A stretch of 64,000 nt of DNA, taken from Rhizobium sp. BK418 (lineage in GTDB: Bacteria > Pseudomonadota > Alphaproteobacteria > Rhizobiales > Rhizobiaceae). Below are positions 48,032 to 58,008 of the stretch, in pieces. The translations under genes and the position numbers were made by a program. The first letter of the stretch is position 1; every line of letters starts with the position of its first letter. The notes beneath the pieces were generated by a model. That model was not told where the DNA came from. It did no database searches and saw only the letters and a program-made list of their open reading frames with translations. The stretch covers positions 986,310-1,050,309 of the forward strand of contig NZ_SLZK01000002.1 of NCBI RefSeq assembly GCF_004341105.1, in the 5' to 3' direction.

Positions 48032-48502
48032 GTGAAGCTGCTGCCCGTACTCCTGAACGTCGTTGTGCTGCTGGTCGAGCCGGTTGCGGCCTTCGCTCAG
48101 CAATCGCTGATCTCCGACCCCGAGATTTACGAGAAGAAACATTTCCAGGAGCAATGCACGGAAGCCTCCTTCGGCGATGGTTTCCTCATCCGTCAGGATA
48201 TCAACAATGACGGGTTGATGGATGCCGTCATCAACGAGGGCGAACTCACCTGCGATGGTCATAAGGGACCGCAATGCAACGAAGATGGTTGCACCTATAA
48301 TTTCTATCTGCAGGTCGCCGAAGGCGGTTACTTCATGATCGCGACCGCGCAGATCTTCGGCTATGATTTCGTGAAGCGGTTTGGCAATATGGTTCTCGCG
48401 ATGAAGATGAATCCCCGCTTCTGCGACCGCACGAGCGGCGATCCCTGCGTAGTGACCACGCGTGTGCGCGGCGCAAAATTCGTCACCATCTCCAAGAAAT
48501 AG
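48032..48502 (+). CDS. Secreted protein of unknown function
   Basis: A 156-residue exported protein with a signal peptide (LLPVLLNVVVLLVEPVAAFA, cleavage near residue 22). It contains DINNDGLMDAVINE, a calcium-binding-like D-x-N-x-D-G loop, and six Cys (QCTEAS, LTCDGHKGPQCNEDGCTY, RFCDRT, DPCVVT), so a disulfide-linked periplasmic protein is likely. No family was recognised. GTG at 48032 follows AAGAGGAAAGCC. It is convergent with the YdcF pseudogene. Confidence 0.75.
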   Translation: MKLLPVLLNVVVLLVEPVAAFAQQSLISDPEIYEKKHFQEQCTEASFGDGFLIRQDINNDGLMDAVINEGELTCDGHKGPQCNEDGCTYNFYLQVAEGGYFMIATAQIFGYDFVKRFGNMVLAMKMNPRFCDRTSGDPCVVTTRVRGAKFVTISKK

Positions 48503-48505
48503 GTT

Positions 48506-48780
48506 TCAGCGCGGAAAGAGCGCCGAGGTGCGGCCGGCGAGGTAGTAACCGACGAGGCCGTACCATTCGCGAAAGGCAGTCCCAGGTTCTGGCCGTTCCG
48601 GCTCGGCTGCGTAAGATCGAGACCAAGCGTGACATTGCCGGTGGTGCGGTAATCCATTGGCCAAGCACGATTCGATGCCGAGCTTGCGAAACAGGCCAAT
48701 CGAACGCGGCATGGCTCAACTTCTCGCTAGGTACCGTTCGGTCTTCCTGCCCGCTTCGAAAGCGACCGCAATGGTCGGCA
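48506..48780 (-). pseudogene. Remnant of a YdcF-family (DUF218) gene
   Basis: Three minus-strand pieces of one protein lie in different frames: MPRSIGLFRKLGI, then YRTTGNVTLGLDLTQPSRN, then FREWYGLVGYYLAGRTSALF. They match the end of YdcF-type proteins in the right order. A stop codon lies just before MPRSI and at least two frameshifts separate the pieces. The N-terminal two thirds of the gene are absent, cut off at the end of the DUF1275 gene. Confidence 0.75.
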
Positions 48781-49503
48781 TCACCTCGCGCGTACCGGAT
48801 GCGGTTGAGGAGATGCAATCTTTTGATTAAACCGACGTTGCAGCGGGCGCGGAATGAACAAGGCTACAATCGCCAGCGCCATCGCGAAGATGGAGACCAG
48901 CCACAGCGCCTGCGCGCCCACAAGACGTGTCATGAGGGCACCGCTGACGGCACCAAGCATCATGCCGCCCCAGGGCACGATCTGAATGGTCCAGTCAACG
49001 CGCCGGTCACCAATGATCCAGCGGCCTATGCCGCGGCCGAAGCGCGACAGCGCACCAGTCACATAGGTCAGACCGATCGGCAATCCTTCTACATGCTCGA
49101 CCGCCGCATTCACCATGCCCATTGCGAGAACGATCGTATAGAACCGTGCCATCAACAGATCCTGCAGTGTCATCATCGAGGCCAATGCAAGCAAAAGGCT
49201 GACGCAGCAGAGCACGACGAAGATGCGCCGTTCGGCCCGGTGCGCGACGACGATCCCGGCGGCATTGCCGAGCACGAAGACGATGATGGCGGACAGCAGC
49301 ACGGCGGCGTGCCTTACATCGCCGCTACTCAGAGCAAGAGCCCCCCGTGTCGTATTGCCCGTCATGAAGGAAACGAAATCGCCGGTCAGAAGCAGTCCGG
49401 TTGCATCCGTCATTCCCGCAAGAAAGGAGATCGCGCCGACCAGCGCCAGTCCGGTCGCAGTCCTGCGGGTTCTGATAATGCGGCGGCGTCTTGCTCGTGT
49501 CAT
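48781..49503 (-). CDS. DUF1275 (YoaK) membrane protein
   Basis: A 240-residue inner-membrane protein with about six hydrophobic segments. The start MTRARRRRIIRTRRTATGLA is very basic, then GAISFLAGMTDATGLLLTGDFVSFMTGNTTRGA, which holds the DUF1275 motif GxDFVSFMTGNT. Later YVTGALSRFGRGIGRWI and MMLGAVSGALMTRLVGAQAL are also typical. The function of YoaK proteins is not known. The 3' end lies directly against a pseudogene remnant; the gene is intact. Confidence 0.87.
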   Translation of the reverse strand: MTRARRRRIIRTRRTATGLALVGAISFLAGMTDATGLLLTGDFVSFMTGNTTRGALALSSGDVRHAAVLLSAIIVFVLGNAAGIVVAHRAERRIFVVLCCVSLLLALASMMTLQDLLMARFYTIVLAMGMVNAAVEHVEGLPIGLTYVTGALSRFGRGIGRWIIGDRRVDWTIQIVPWGGMMLGAVSGALMTRLVGAQALWLVSIFAMALAIVALFIPRPLQRRFNQKIASPQPHPVRAR

Positions 49504-49651
49504 GGTGTCCGGGTCCAGGAGGCGCCGAATCGGGTGACCTCAACCGATATAAAAACCCGCTTTCAGCCTTCGACAATACGACAACTGGCTAATGACGGAA
49601 AAATGCCAGTTATGTTGACCTGAAATGCCCGCTGAACTGCATTAGGAAATT

Positions 49652-49727
<76 letters not shown>

Positions 49728-49875
49728 ATTAGGGTGGTCCGGACTGGCCGGTCCTGGGATACTCGGGAGGGCGTTCCCTCAGGAGTGGCGGCTTATTACT
49801 TGCGGTTTTCGCAGATGGCAAGCCTAAAAAATCCGGCCCGGAAAATTTTTGTCATCCGGGCCGCCGTTCGTCCTG

Positions 49876-50256
49876 TCAGACGTCGTCTTCGTCACCGGTG
49901 ACGCCGATGATGTCGCTCATGTCGTCATCTTCATCGTCTTCATCGGCTTCGAGGAAGGTATCGTCATCATCGCCTTCGATTTCGACATCATCATCACCGA
50001 TATCAGGGATATCATCGCCGGAAGCGCCGTCTTCAGCGTCTTCGAGCGAAACCAGTTCGACTTCGGTGTTTTCGGTATCGACCTCAGCAACCTCATCCTC
50101 GTCCTGAACTTCGGCGGTTGCCGAGGTTTCTTCGAAGAAGGACAGGGGATAGGACTTGCCCGTGTAAGGAGAAACGATCGGATCCCGGTTCAGGTCGTAG
50201 AACTTCTTGCCGGTTTCCGGATCGGTGCGCTTGGTTCCAAGTTCCGCTTTCGCCAC
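49876..50256 (-). CDS. TIGR02300 (FYDLN acid) family protein
   Basis: A 126-residue acidic protein, common in alphaproteobacteria, with unknown function. The N-terminal signature is KRTDPETGKKFYDLNRDPIV (FYDLN), close to a zinc-ribbon-like segment but without the Cys; the rest is a long acidic tail with runs of Glu and Asp (DDDVEIEGDDDD). The GTG at 50256 follows GAGG with a spacing of 5; the frame goes back to 50289. It is near tRNA-Ala and divergent from aroA. Confidence 0.85.
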   Translation of the reverse strand: MAKAELGTKRTDPETGKKFYDLNRDPIVSPYTGKSYPLSFFEETSATAEVQDEDEVAEVDTENTEVELVSLEDAEDGASGDDIPDIGDDDVEIEGDDDDTFLEADEDDEDDDMSDIIGVTGDEDDV

Positions 50257-50529
50257 TATAAGCCTCGTGAGAATGGCCGAATTCAACATTCGGCAAATGC
50301 CGTCAAATCGGCGTTCTGTTCGGAATTTATAAGCCGGTCCCCTTAATCGCTACGGCTTCCCGTGTCAAAGCTAAACTTCACAGGGCACTTCAGCCTTTTG
50401 CCCGGCATTCCGGATGACCGCTCGGCGAGTTTGTGCTAACCAGCCGCGATTGCCGCGGGGCTCGCTGGAAAAAATATGCTGGCACTGAGCTGTGAGCGGA
50501 TTGAATATGTTGCCTTTGCAAGGGATTAA

Positions 50530-51885
<1,356 letters not shown>

Positions 51886-51886
51886 C

Positions 51887-52528
51887 ATGTATCAGCCACC
51901 GCATTTCCGTGAAGACGATCTTGGCGTGCAGCACGCGTTGATGCGCGCACACCCGCTTGGTCTGCTGATTACGGCAGGCGCCTCCGGGTTGATCGCCAAT
52001 TCCCTGCCGTTCCATCTCGATGCCGACGCATCGGAGAAAGGTACGCTTCGATTGCATCTGGCACGAGCGAACGAGCAGTGGCGCGATATCGCCGCTGGTG
52101 CACCAGTGCTTGTCGTCTTCCAAGGCGCCAATTCCTATGTCACGCCTTCCTGGTACAGGACGAAGGCCGAGACCGGCAAAGTGGTACCGACTTGGAACTA
52201 TGCGATCGTACAGGCGCGCGGCCCGGCCCGGGTGATCGAGGATAGCGGCTGGCTGCTTTCACAGATCAACGCGATTACCGGCGAACATGAGGGCCAGCGC
52301 GAAAAACCGTGGTCCATCGGCGATGCGCCTGATGATTTCATCCGCTCCCAGCTCAAGGGCATCATCGGCATCGAAATCGAGATCACCGAGATCGAAGGCA
52401 AGTGGAAGGTGAGCCAGAACCGGCCGATTGCCGACCGGGAGGGTGTTGCCAAGGGCCTAGGCGAAATGGCAGAGCAGGCGGAAATGCAGGAATTGGTGCG
52501 CCGCTACGGCGGCCTCGGCACGGAATGA
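51887..52528 (+). CDS. FMN-binding negative transcriptional regulator, PaiB-type
   Basis: A 213-residue protein of the PaiB/FMN-binding split-barrel family. Landmarks are [20 protein letters not shown] at the start and [20 protein letters not shown] with [20 protein letters not shown], typical of the FMN/heme-binding flavin reductase-like fold. PaiB in Bacillus represses sporulation and protease genes, but here the function is unknown; the position inside an aroA-cmk unit is common in rhizobia. It lies one base after aroA and 4 bases before cmk. Confidence 0.85.
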   Translation: MYQPPHFREDDLGVQHALMRAHPLGLLITAGASGLIANSLPFHLDADASEKGTLRLHLARANEQWRDIAAGAPVLVVFQGANSYVTPSWYRTKAETGKVVPTWNYAIVQARGPARVIEDSGWLLSQINAITGEHEGQREKPWSIGDAPDDFIRSQLKGIIGIEIEITEIEGKWKVSQNRPIADREGVAKGLGEMAEQAEMQELVRRYGGLGTE

Positions 52529-52532
52529 TTTT

Positions 52533-53177
52533 ATGACCGACAGCTTCGTCATCGCTATCGACGGCCCCGCCGCGGCGGGCAAGGGTACGCTTTCGCGAGG
52601 GATCGCAGAGCACTACGGCTTTCACCATCTCGATACCGGCCTCACTTACCGGGCGACCGCCAAGGCGCTGATCGACGCCGGACTGCCGCTCGATGATGAA
52701 ACCATTGCCGAAAAGATAGCGCGCGAGGTTGAACTGGGCGGTTTGGATCGCGATATATTGTCCAAACACGAGATCGGCGAAGCTGCCTCGAAGATTGCCG
52801 TGATGCCGTCGGTCCGACGGGCACTGGTCGAGGCGCAGCGGCGGTTTTCGGAGAAGGCGCCGGGGACGGTTCTCGACGGCCGCGACATCGGCACCGTCGT
52901 CTGCCCCGCGGCCCCGGTGAAACTTTTTGTGACGGCATCGCCGGAAGTGCGTGCAAAACGCCGCTACGACGAGATTATCGGCAAGGGCGGCTCGGCGGAT
53001 TTCGATGGCATTTTCGAAGACGTCAAGCGACGCGACGATCGGGACATGAACCGGGCGGACAGCCCGATGAAGCCGGCAGTCGATGCACACTTGCTTGACA
53101 CGTCGGAAATGAGTATAGAGGCCGCGTTTCAAGCTGCTAAGTCGTTTATCGACGCTGCCTTGAGCCGAAATGCCTAA
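52533..53177 (+). CDS. cmk: Cytidylate kinase
   Basis: Phosphorylates CMP and dCMP with ATP; 214 residues. The P-loop is [20 protein letters not shown] near residue 10; [20 protein letters not shown] in the middle, with the CMP-binding region [17 protein letters not shown]. It ends with a helix and a [15 protein letters not shown] tail. Located before rpsA, the conserved cmk-rpsA order; spacing to rpsA is about 175 bases. Confidence 0.96.
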   Translation: MTDSFVIAIDGPAAAGKGTLSRGIAEHYGFHHLDTGLTYRATAKALIDAGLPLDDETIAEKIAREVELGGLDRDILSKHEIGEAASKIAVMPSVRRALVEAQRRFSEKAPGTVLDGRDIGTVVCPAAPVKLFVTASPEVRAKRRYDEIIGKGGSADFDGIFEDVKRRDDRDMNRADSPMKPAVDAHLLDTSEMSIEAAFQAAKSFIDAALSRNA

Positions 53178-53353
53178 AACAGCAATTTCCGTGCTTCGTG
53201 CGCGGGACGCCATGCGAAAGCAAGCCTGAAATTCCGTCCAAGCGCCGGATTGCCTTCTTGAAAGAGGGGCGGACTGGGTTCAGGCCCATTCAACTCGAAC
53301 CAACCGGCGCATACGTGAGCCTTGACGCTATCGAAGGCCACGCAGGAGATTTT

Positions 53354-55057
53354 ATGTCAGTAGCAACTCCCTCTCGCGAGGATTTCGCGGCCCTTCTCGA
53401 AGAGTCCTTTGCCAAGAATGATTTGGCTGAAGGCTATGTTACCAAGGGTATCGTCACGGGCATCGAAAAGGATGTCGCCGTTGTTGACGTTGGCCTGAAG
53501 GTCGAAGGCCGCATTGCGCTCAAGGAATTCGGCGCACGTGCCAAGGACGGTTCGCTGAAGGTCGGCGACGAAGTCGAAGTTTACGTTGAGCGCATCGAAA
53601 ACGCCCTGGGCGAAGCTGTTCTGTCGCGCGAGAAGGCTCGCCGCGAAGAAAGCTGGATCAAGCTCGAAGCCAAGTTCGAAGCTGGCGAGCGCGTCGAAGG
53701 TGTTATCTTCAACCAGGTCAAGGGCGGCTTCACGGTCGATCTCGACGGTGCGATCGCCTTCCTGCCGCGTTCTCAGGTCGACATCCGTCCGATCCGCGAC
53801 GTTACGCCCCTCATGCACAACCCGCAGCCCTTCGAAATCCTCAAGATGGACAAGCGCCGCGGCAACATCGTGGTTTCGCGTCGTACGGTTCTGGAAGAAT
53901 CCCGTGCCGAGCAGCGTTCTGAAATCGTTCAGAACCTCGAAGAAGGCCAGGTTGTTGACGGCGTCGTCAAGAACATCACCGATTATGGTGCGTTCGTTGA
54001 CCTCGGCGGCATCGACGGCCTGCTGCACGTCACCGACATGGCGTGGCGCCGTGTGAACCATCCGTCGGAAATCCTGAACATCGGCCAGCAGGTCAAGGTT
54101 CAGATCATCCGCATCAACCAGGAAACCCACCGTATCTCGCTCGGCATGAAGCAGCTCGAGTCCGATCCGTGGGATGGCATTCAGGCCAAGTATCCGGAAG
54201 GCAAGAAGATCTCCGGTACCGTCACGAACATCACCGATTACGGTGCGTTCGTCGAGCTGGAGCCAGGCATCGAAGGCCTGATCCACATCTCGGAAATGTC
54301 CTGGACCAAGAAGAACGTCCACCCCGGCAAGATCCTGTCCACGAGCCAGGAAGTCGAAGTCGTCGTTCTCGAAGTCGATCCGTCCAAGCGCCGTATCTCG
54401 CTCGGCCTCAAGCAGACGCTGGAAAACCCGTGGGCAGCATTCGCCCGCAGCCATCCGGCCGGCACTGAGGTTGAAGGCGAAGTCAAGAACAAGACCGAAT
54501 TCGGCCTGTTCATCGGCCTCGACGGCGATGTCGACGGCATGGTCCACCTCTCCGACCTCGACTGGAATCGTCCGGGCGAGCAGGTTATCGAGGAGTACAA
54601 CAAGGGCGACGTCGTCAAGGCTGTCGTTCTGGACGTCGACGTCGAGAAGGAGCGCATCTCGCTCGGCATCAAGCAGCTCGGCAAGGACTCGGTCGGCGAA
54701 GCTGCAGCTTCCGGCGACCTGCGCAAGAACGCCGTCGTTTCGGCTGAAGTCATCGCTGTCAACGACGGCGGTATCGAAGTGAAGCTCGTCAACCACGAAG
54801 ACATCACTTCCTTCATCCGTCGCGCCGACCTCGCTCGCGATCGCGACGAGCAGCGTCCGGAACGCTTCTCGGTCGGCCAGACTGTCGATGCCCGCGTTAC
54901 CAACTTCTCCAAGAAGGACCGCAAGATCATGCTGTCCATTAAGGCTCTGGAAATCGCGGAAGAGAAGGAAGCCGTCGCACAGTTCGGTTCGTCCGACTCG
55001 GGCGCTTCGCTCGGCGACATCCTCGGCGCGGCTCTGAAGAACCGCGGCGGCGAATAA
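53354..55057 (+). CDS. rpsA: 30S ribosomal protein S1
   Basis: RNA-binding protein that helps mRNA reach the ribosome; 567 residues with six S1 domains. Repeated beta-barrel segments include GVVKNITDYGAFVDLGGIDG and GTVTNITDYGAFVELEPGIE, each followed by LHVTDMAW- or IHISEMSW-type ends. The C-terminal part ends EEKEAVAQFGSSDSGASLGD. ATG at 53354 has GCAGGAGAT upstream; the frame starts at 53198. Last gene of the aroA-cmk-rpsA unit and followed by a clear terminator. Confidence 0.98.
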   Translation: MSVATPSREDFAALLEESFAKNDLAEGYVTKGIVTGIEKDVAVVDVGLKVEGRIALKEFGARAKDGSLKVGDEVEVYVERIENALGEAVLSREKARREESWIKLEAKFEAGERVEGVIFNQVKGGFTVDLDGAIAFLPRSQVDIRPIRDVTPLMHNPQPFEILKMDKRRGNIVVSRRTVLEESRAEQRSEIVQNLEEGQVVDGVVKNITDYGAFVDLGGIDGLLHVTDMAWRRVNHPSEILNIGQQVKVQIIRINQETHRISLGMKQLESDPWDGIQAKYPEGKKISGTVTNITDYGAFVELEPGIEGLIHISEMSWTKKNVHPGKILSTSQEVEVVVLEVDPSKRRISLGLKQTLENPWAAFARSHPAGTEVEGEVKNKTEFGLFIGLDGDVDGMVHLSDLDWNRPGEQVIEEYNKGDVVKAVVLDVDVEKERISLGIKQLGKDSVGEAAASGDLRKNAVVSAEVIAVNDGGIEVKLVNHEDITSFIRRADLARDRDEQRPERFSVGQTVDARVTNFSKKDRKIMLSIKALEIAEEKEAVAQFGSSDSGASLGDILGAALKNRGGE

Positions 55058-55084
55058 TCCTTCGCTGATCCCTTAGAATTGAAG

Positions 55085-55113
55085 AACCCGCCGGAGCGAT
55101 CCGGCGGGTTTTT
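55085..55113 (+). terminator. Terminator of rpsA
   Basis: Stem AACCCGCCGG with CCGGCGGGTT, six-base loop, then TTT. It separates rpsA from the convergent hypothetical gene. Confidence 0.88.
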
Positions 55114-55132
55114 CGTTTAGATTACTGGCTGG

Positions 55133-56674
55133 CTACTCCCATCCGACCATGCGCTGGTAGAGGGCATAGACCGGGTCGGCGACCGTTACCGGCGCGGTGG
55201 ACGGGTCGGGATCAAACATCTTCGGCTGGCGCCGCTCCTCCCGCGGAGCTTCCCCGTCGCCGGCCTGCTGTTCATCGCCGCCCCGACCGGATTGCGCCTG
55301 CTGTTGCTGCTGATCCTGCGAACCATCGTTCTCATGATGGCGACGAGGAGGCTCGTCGGCCTTGGCCGCCTTATATTCATCGCGGGCGAACTGATATGGC
55401 GTCTGCGCATATGGGAGACCGTCCGGCATACGTGCCGCGAGCGGAACATATGAGGGCAGCTCGGCGACTGCGCCGGGAACCGGTTGCGGCTGGGCGGCGA
55501 TTTCCCTGTCAGGACGAGGCGCCTGGGCGACCGCGGCAATTTCTGCCTGGGACGGACGAGAGGCCGGGGGGGCTTGGGCAGATGCGGGCTCGGCCACGTC
55601 GTCCGGTCTTGTGCGAACCAGGCTCTCCGTCGCCTCCATCATGACGGCCTCGTCCAGCATCGCATCGATTTCGACGGCTGCCTCGACAGGGACATCCATC
55701 AACAGAGCAGCGGCTTCCTGCTCGTGGATGATCGTCGCGATCATCTGCGAAACCTGTTCGGTCATGGAGCTGACAATGCCGGTCCAGTTACGCGGGATGA
55801 CCGGATCAGCCTTGGCAGAGATCGCCTGCTGTTGAAGCTGCGGCAGGTCAACGGATTCGATCTGCTCCGCCGCTATGGTTTCCTGTTCGTTCGGCAATGA
55901 GACAGCCGGTGTCTCGTTGGTGTCCCGCAATGTGGCCGACTGTGGAGGAGTTTCACGCGTAACAGCCACAGAGCCAGCCTTCTGGGTTTCGGCGGCAATG
56001 TCGGTCATGTCGGCTGCAGCGACAAGGGCTTCAGCTCGCGTGGTCTCTTCGGCTGCCACGGGCAGGGCCACATTTTCGGCAGGCTTTGCTGTCGGCAGAC
56101 GAGTGCCGGATTCCTGAAGCTGGATTTCCGGCCGCGCTTCGGCGCGCGGCGGTGGCGAGGCGTCATTCTGACCATATGAGCGCACGACGGCGCGGGCCGC
56201 GAGATCGCGGTCCTTGTAACGGACGGTCTCAAGATAGGCGATCACGCGGGCGGCCTGCAGGCCAGTGGGGTCTTTGAGGGCCGCGGCGACCATCCTCAGG
56301 GGCAGGCTGTGGCCGTCTTCGGAAAGCTGACGCTCGACTTCGTCGATCTCGGCGTCGGGCAGGCGGCGGATGGCATCAGCAACACGAGCGGCAAAAGCCT
56401 GATCGGTCTCACCTTCGCTTCGCTGCAGCGAGATGGTCCGCCCCGTGGCATTGATGATGTCGAGAAGCGCTTCGATCATGCGCTGCCGCGCGGCAATGAG
56501 CAGAATATTGAGCTTGCCCGCAATCGCGGCGTTCAGGTCGGCTGCTTCAACCGCATTCACCGGGGCGGGGGCGACCACCGAACGGTCGAGGCCACTGGCA
56601 ACGACTGCCGCCGTCTGGCCTTGAGAAGAAAGGCTTGCATTGGACGCTGAACGAATGGGAGACAACACAGGCAT
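55133..56674 (-). CDS. Large Ala/Pro-rich hypothetical protein
   Basis: A 513-residue protein that I do not recognise. Residues 45-165 look folded: LNAAIAGKLNILLIAARQRM, EALLDIINATGRTISLQR and DAIRRLPDAEIDEVERQL suggest helices, and ARVIAYLETVRYKDRDLAAR is a further segment. The remainder is low-complexity, rich in Ala, Pro, Glu and Gln, with short repeats such as QDQQQQQAQ near residue 465. There is no signal peptide or membrane segment. Similar long disordered proteins are common in rhizobia. It is convergent with rpsA and separated by its terminator. Confidence 0.7.
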   Translation of the reverse strand: MPVLSPIRSASNASLSSQGQTAAVVASGLDRSVVAPAPVNAVEAADLNAAIAGKLNILLIAARQRMIEALLDIINATGRTISLQRSEGETDQAFAARVADAIRRLPDAEIDEVERQLSEDGHSLPLRMVAAALKDPTGLQAARVIAYLETVRYKDRDLAARAVVRSYGQNDASPPPRAEARPEIQLQESGTRLPTAKPAENVALPVAAEETTRAEALVAAADMTDIAAETQKAGSVAVTRETPPQSATLRDTNETPAVSLPNEQETIAAEQIESVDLPQLQQQAISAKADPVIPRNWTGIVSSMTEQVSQMIATIIHEQEAAALLMDVPVEAAVEIDAMLDEAVMMEATESLVRTRPDDVAEPASAQAPPASRPSQAEIAAVAQAPRPDREIAAQPQPVPGAVAELPSYVPLAARMPDGLPYAQTPYQFARDEYKAAKADEPPRRHHENDGSQDQQQQQAQSGRGGDEQQAGDGEAPREERRQPKMFDPDPSTAPVTVADPVYALYQRMVGWE

Positions 56675-56892
56675 GCTCCTTTCGCAAAGTGGCTATGAAA
56701 GCAGGTTCACAAAAGGACCGTGCTCATCCGGTCCCCAGCATCCTGGCAGATCCTCCTGTCCGCGTCGGCGCAATTTTCCGCGCTATCGAATGCATAAAAA
56801 TTGATAATAATGTTAACGAAAACGTCTTAACGAATAGCTAACGGCCGCAGACGATATCCGCGGCCGTACCGGCATGTCCGAAGAAATGCGTC

Positions 56893-57519
56893 TCAGCTAT
56901 GGGCGAAGATATCGGCCTCTTCCCAGCCGAGAAGATCGAGCTTAGCGCGCGTCGGCAGGAACTCGAAGCAGGCCGTCGCATGCTCCAGGCGGCCATCTCG
57001 GATAAGGCGCTGGTTCAGCTTGTCACGCAGCGCATGCAGATAGAGCACGTCGGAGGCAGCATATTCGAGCTGCGCCGGGGACAGCGTTTCGGCCGCCCAA
57101 TCGGAGGACTGCTGAGCCTTGGAAATATCGACTTCCAGCATTTCCTTGAGAATATCTTTCAGGCCATGACGATCCGTGTAAGTGCGGGTCAGGCGTGAAG
57201 CGATCTTGGTGCAGAAGACTGGTGTCGTCGTGACACCGAAGGTATGGAAGAGCACAGCGATATCGAAGCGACCGTAATGAAAGATCTTCTGGCGCGACGG
57301 ATCGGCAAGCAGTGCAACGAGATTCGGCGCCTCTTTCTGGCCGGCCGCAATACGAATCACATCGGCTGATCCGTCGCCGGGCGAAAGCTGCACGACGCAG
57401 AGGCGGTCCCGGCGCGGCACGAGGCCGAGAGTTTCAGTATCGATCGCGATGGCGCCGGTATAACGGGCGGCATCCGCTGCAGAAATATCGCCTTGATGAG
57501 AACGGATGGTGACAGCCAT
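56893..57519 (-). CDS. Ribonuclease D-like 3'-5' exonuclease
   Basis: A DEDD-type 3'-5' exoribonuclease domain, 208 residues, without the HRDC domains of full-length RNase D, so it is a short RNase D-like enzyme. Exo motif I is AIDTETLGLV near residue 24, Exo II is FHYGRFDIAVLFH and Exo III is EYAASDVLYL, where Tyr-x3-Asp (DEDDy) places it in the RNase D subgroup. ATG at 57519 (MAVTIRSHQ) has GAGAGAC upstream; the frame extends back to 57564. It probably matures stable RNAs. Upstream neighbour is slyX, on the same strand. Confidence 0.88.
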   Translation of the reverse strand: MAVTIRSHQGDISAADAARYTGAIAIDTETLGLVPRRDRLCVVQLSPGDGSADVIRIAAGQKEAPNLVALLADPSRQKIFHYGRFDIAVLFHTFGVTTTPVFCTKIASRLTRTYTDRHGLKDILKEMLEVDISKAQQSSDWAAETLSPAQLEYAASDVLYLHALRDKLNQRLIRDGRLEHATACFEFLPTRAKLDLLGWEEADIFAHS

Positions 57520-57630
57520 GGAATGTCTCTCGGTCAGCTTTGTCTTTCCGGGGCTATATCGCAAAGGGCGGACGCGCGAAACCGCTTTCCTGCGTAGCCG
57601 GCCACGAGGTGGCCGCGCTACAGGCCCCGC

Positions 57631-57840
57631 TCAATAATGTGGCGGTTTGGTGATCGCCGGCGCTTCCAGCGATTGTTCTTCGAGGCTCAGGAAACGCTCA
57701 GTCAGCCGATCGAGCTTCGCTCGCGTCTGCTCGACGACCTTCCATTGTTCTGCAAGCTGATCGGAAAGCTCCTCGATCGTCCTTGCCTGATGCGCCAGCA
57801 TTTCTTCCAACTTAGTGACACGGGCTGTCTCGTCGGACAT
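57631..57840 (-). CDS. slyX: SlyX family protein
   Basis: A 69-residue SlyX-type coiled-coil protein, MSDETARVTKLEEMLAHQAR at the start. The heptad-rich region TIEELSDQLAEQWKVVEQTR and the conserved end with APAITKPPHY (PPHY) are family hallmarks. SlyX has no clear function in any organism. The start at 57840 is chosen because the coiled coil begins there; the frame reaches 57879. It lies 112 bases upstream of the RNase D-like gene on the same strand. Confidence 0.85.
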   Translation of the reverse strand: MSDETARVTKLEEMLAHQARTIEELSDQLAEQWKVVEQTRAKLDRLTERFLSLEEQSLEAPAITKPPHY

Positions 57841-58008
57841 CGGTTTTCTCCCTGATATCAGGGGCATTCCAAAGCCCAAATAGGCCGGAACGTCAATGGT
57901 TCGAAGGCCAACGAAAAACGAATCCGAATGTGAACCGTCTGGTTACTAAAAGCCCTTGCCGCATCCGTTCGTGTGGGGTAGGGCCTTATCCATCAGGGAG
58001 GATTACTA

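Noticed and set aside
57930..57945. Possible operator (GAACC and GGTT arms) before uxaC
   Set aside because: The arms are only four to five bases long, and no hexuronate regulator gene lies nearby.
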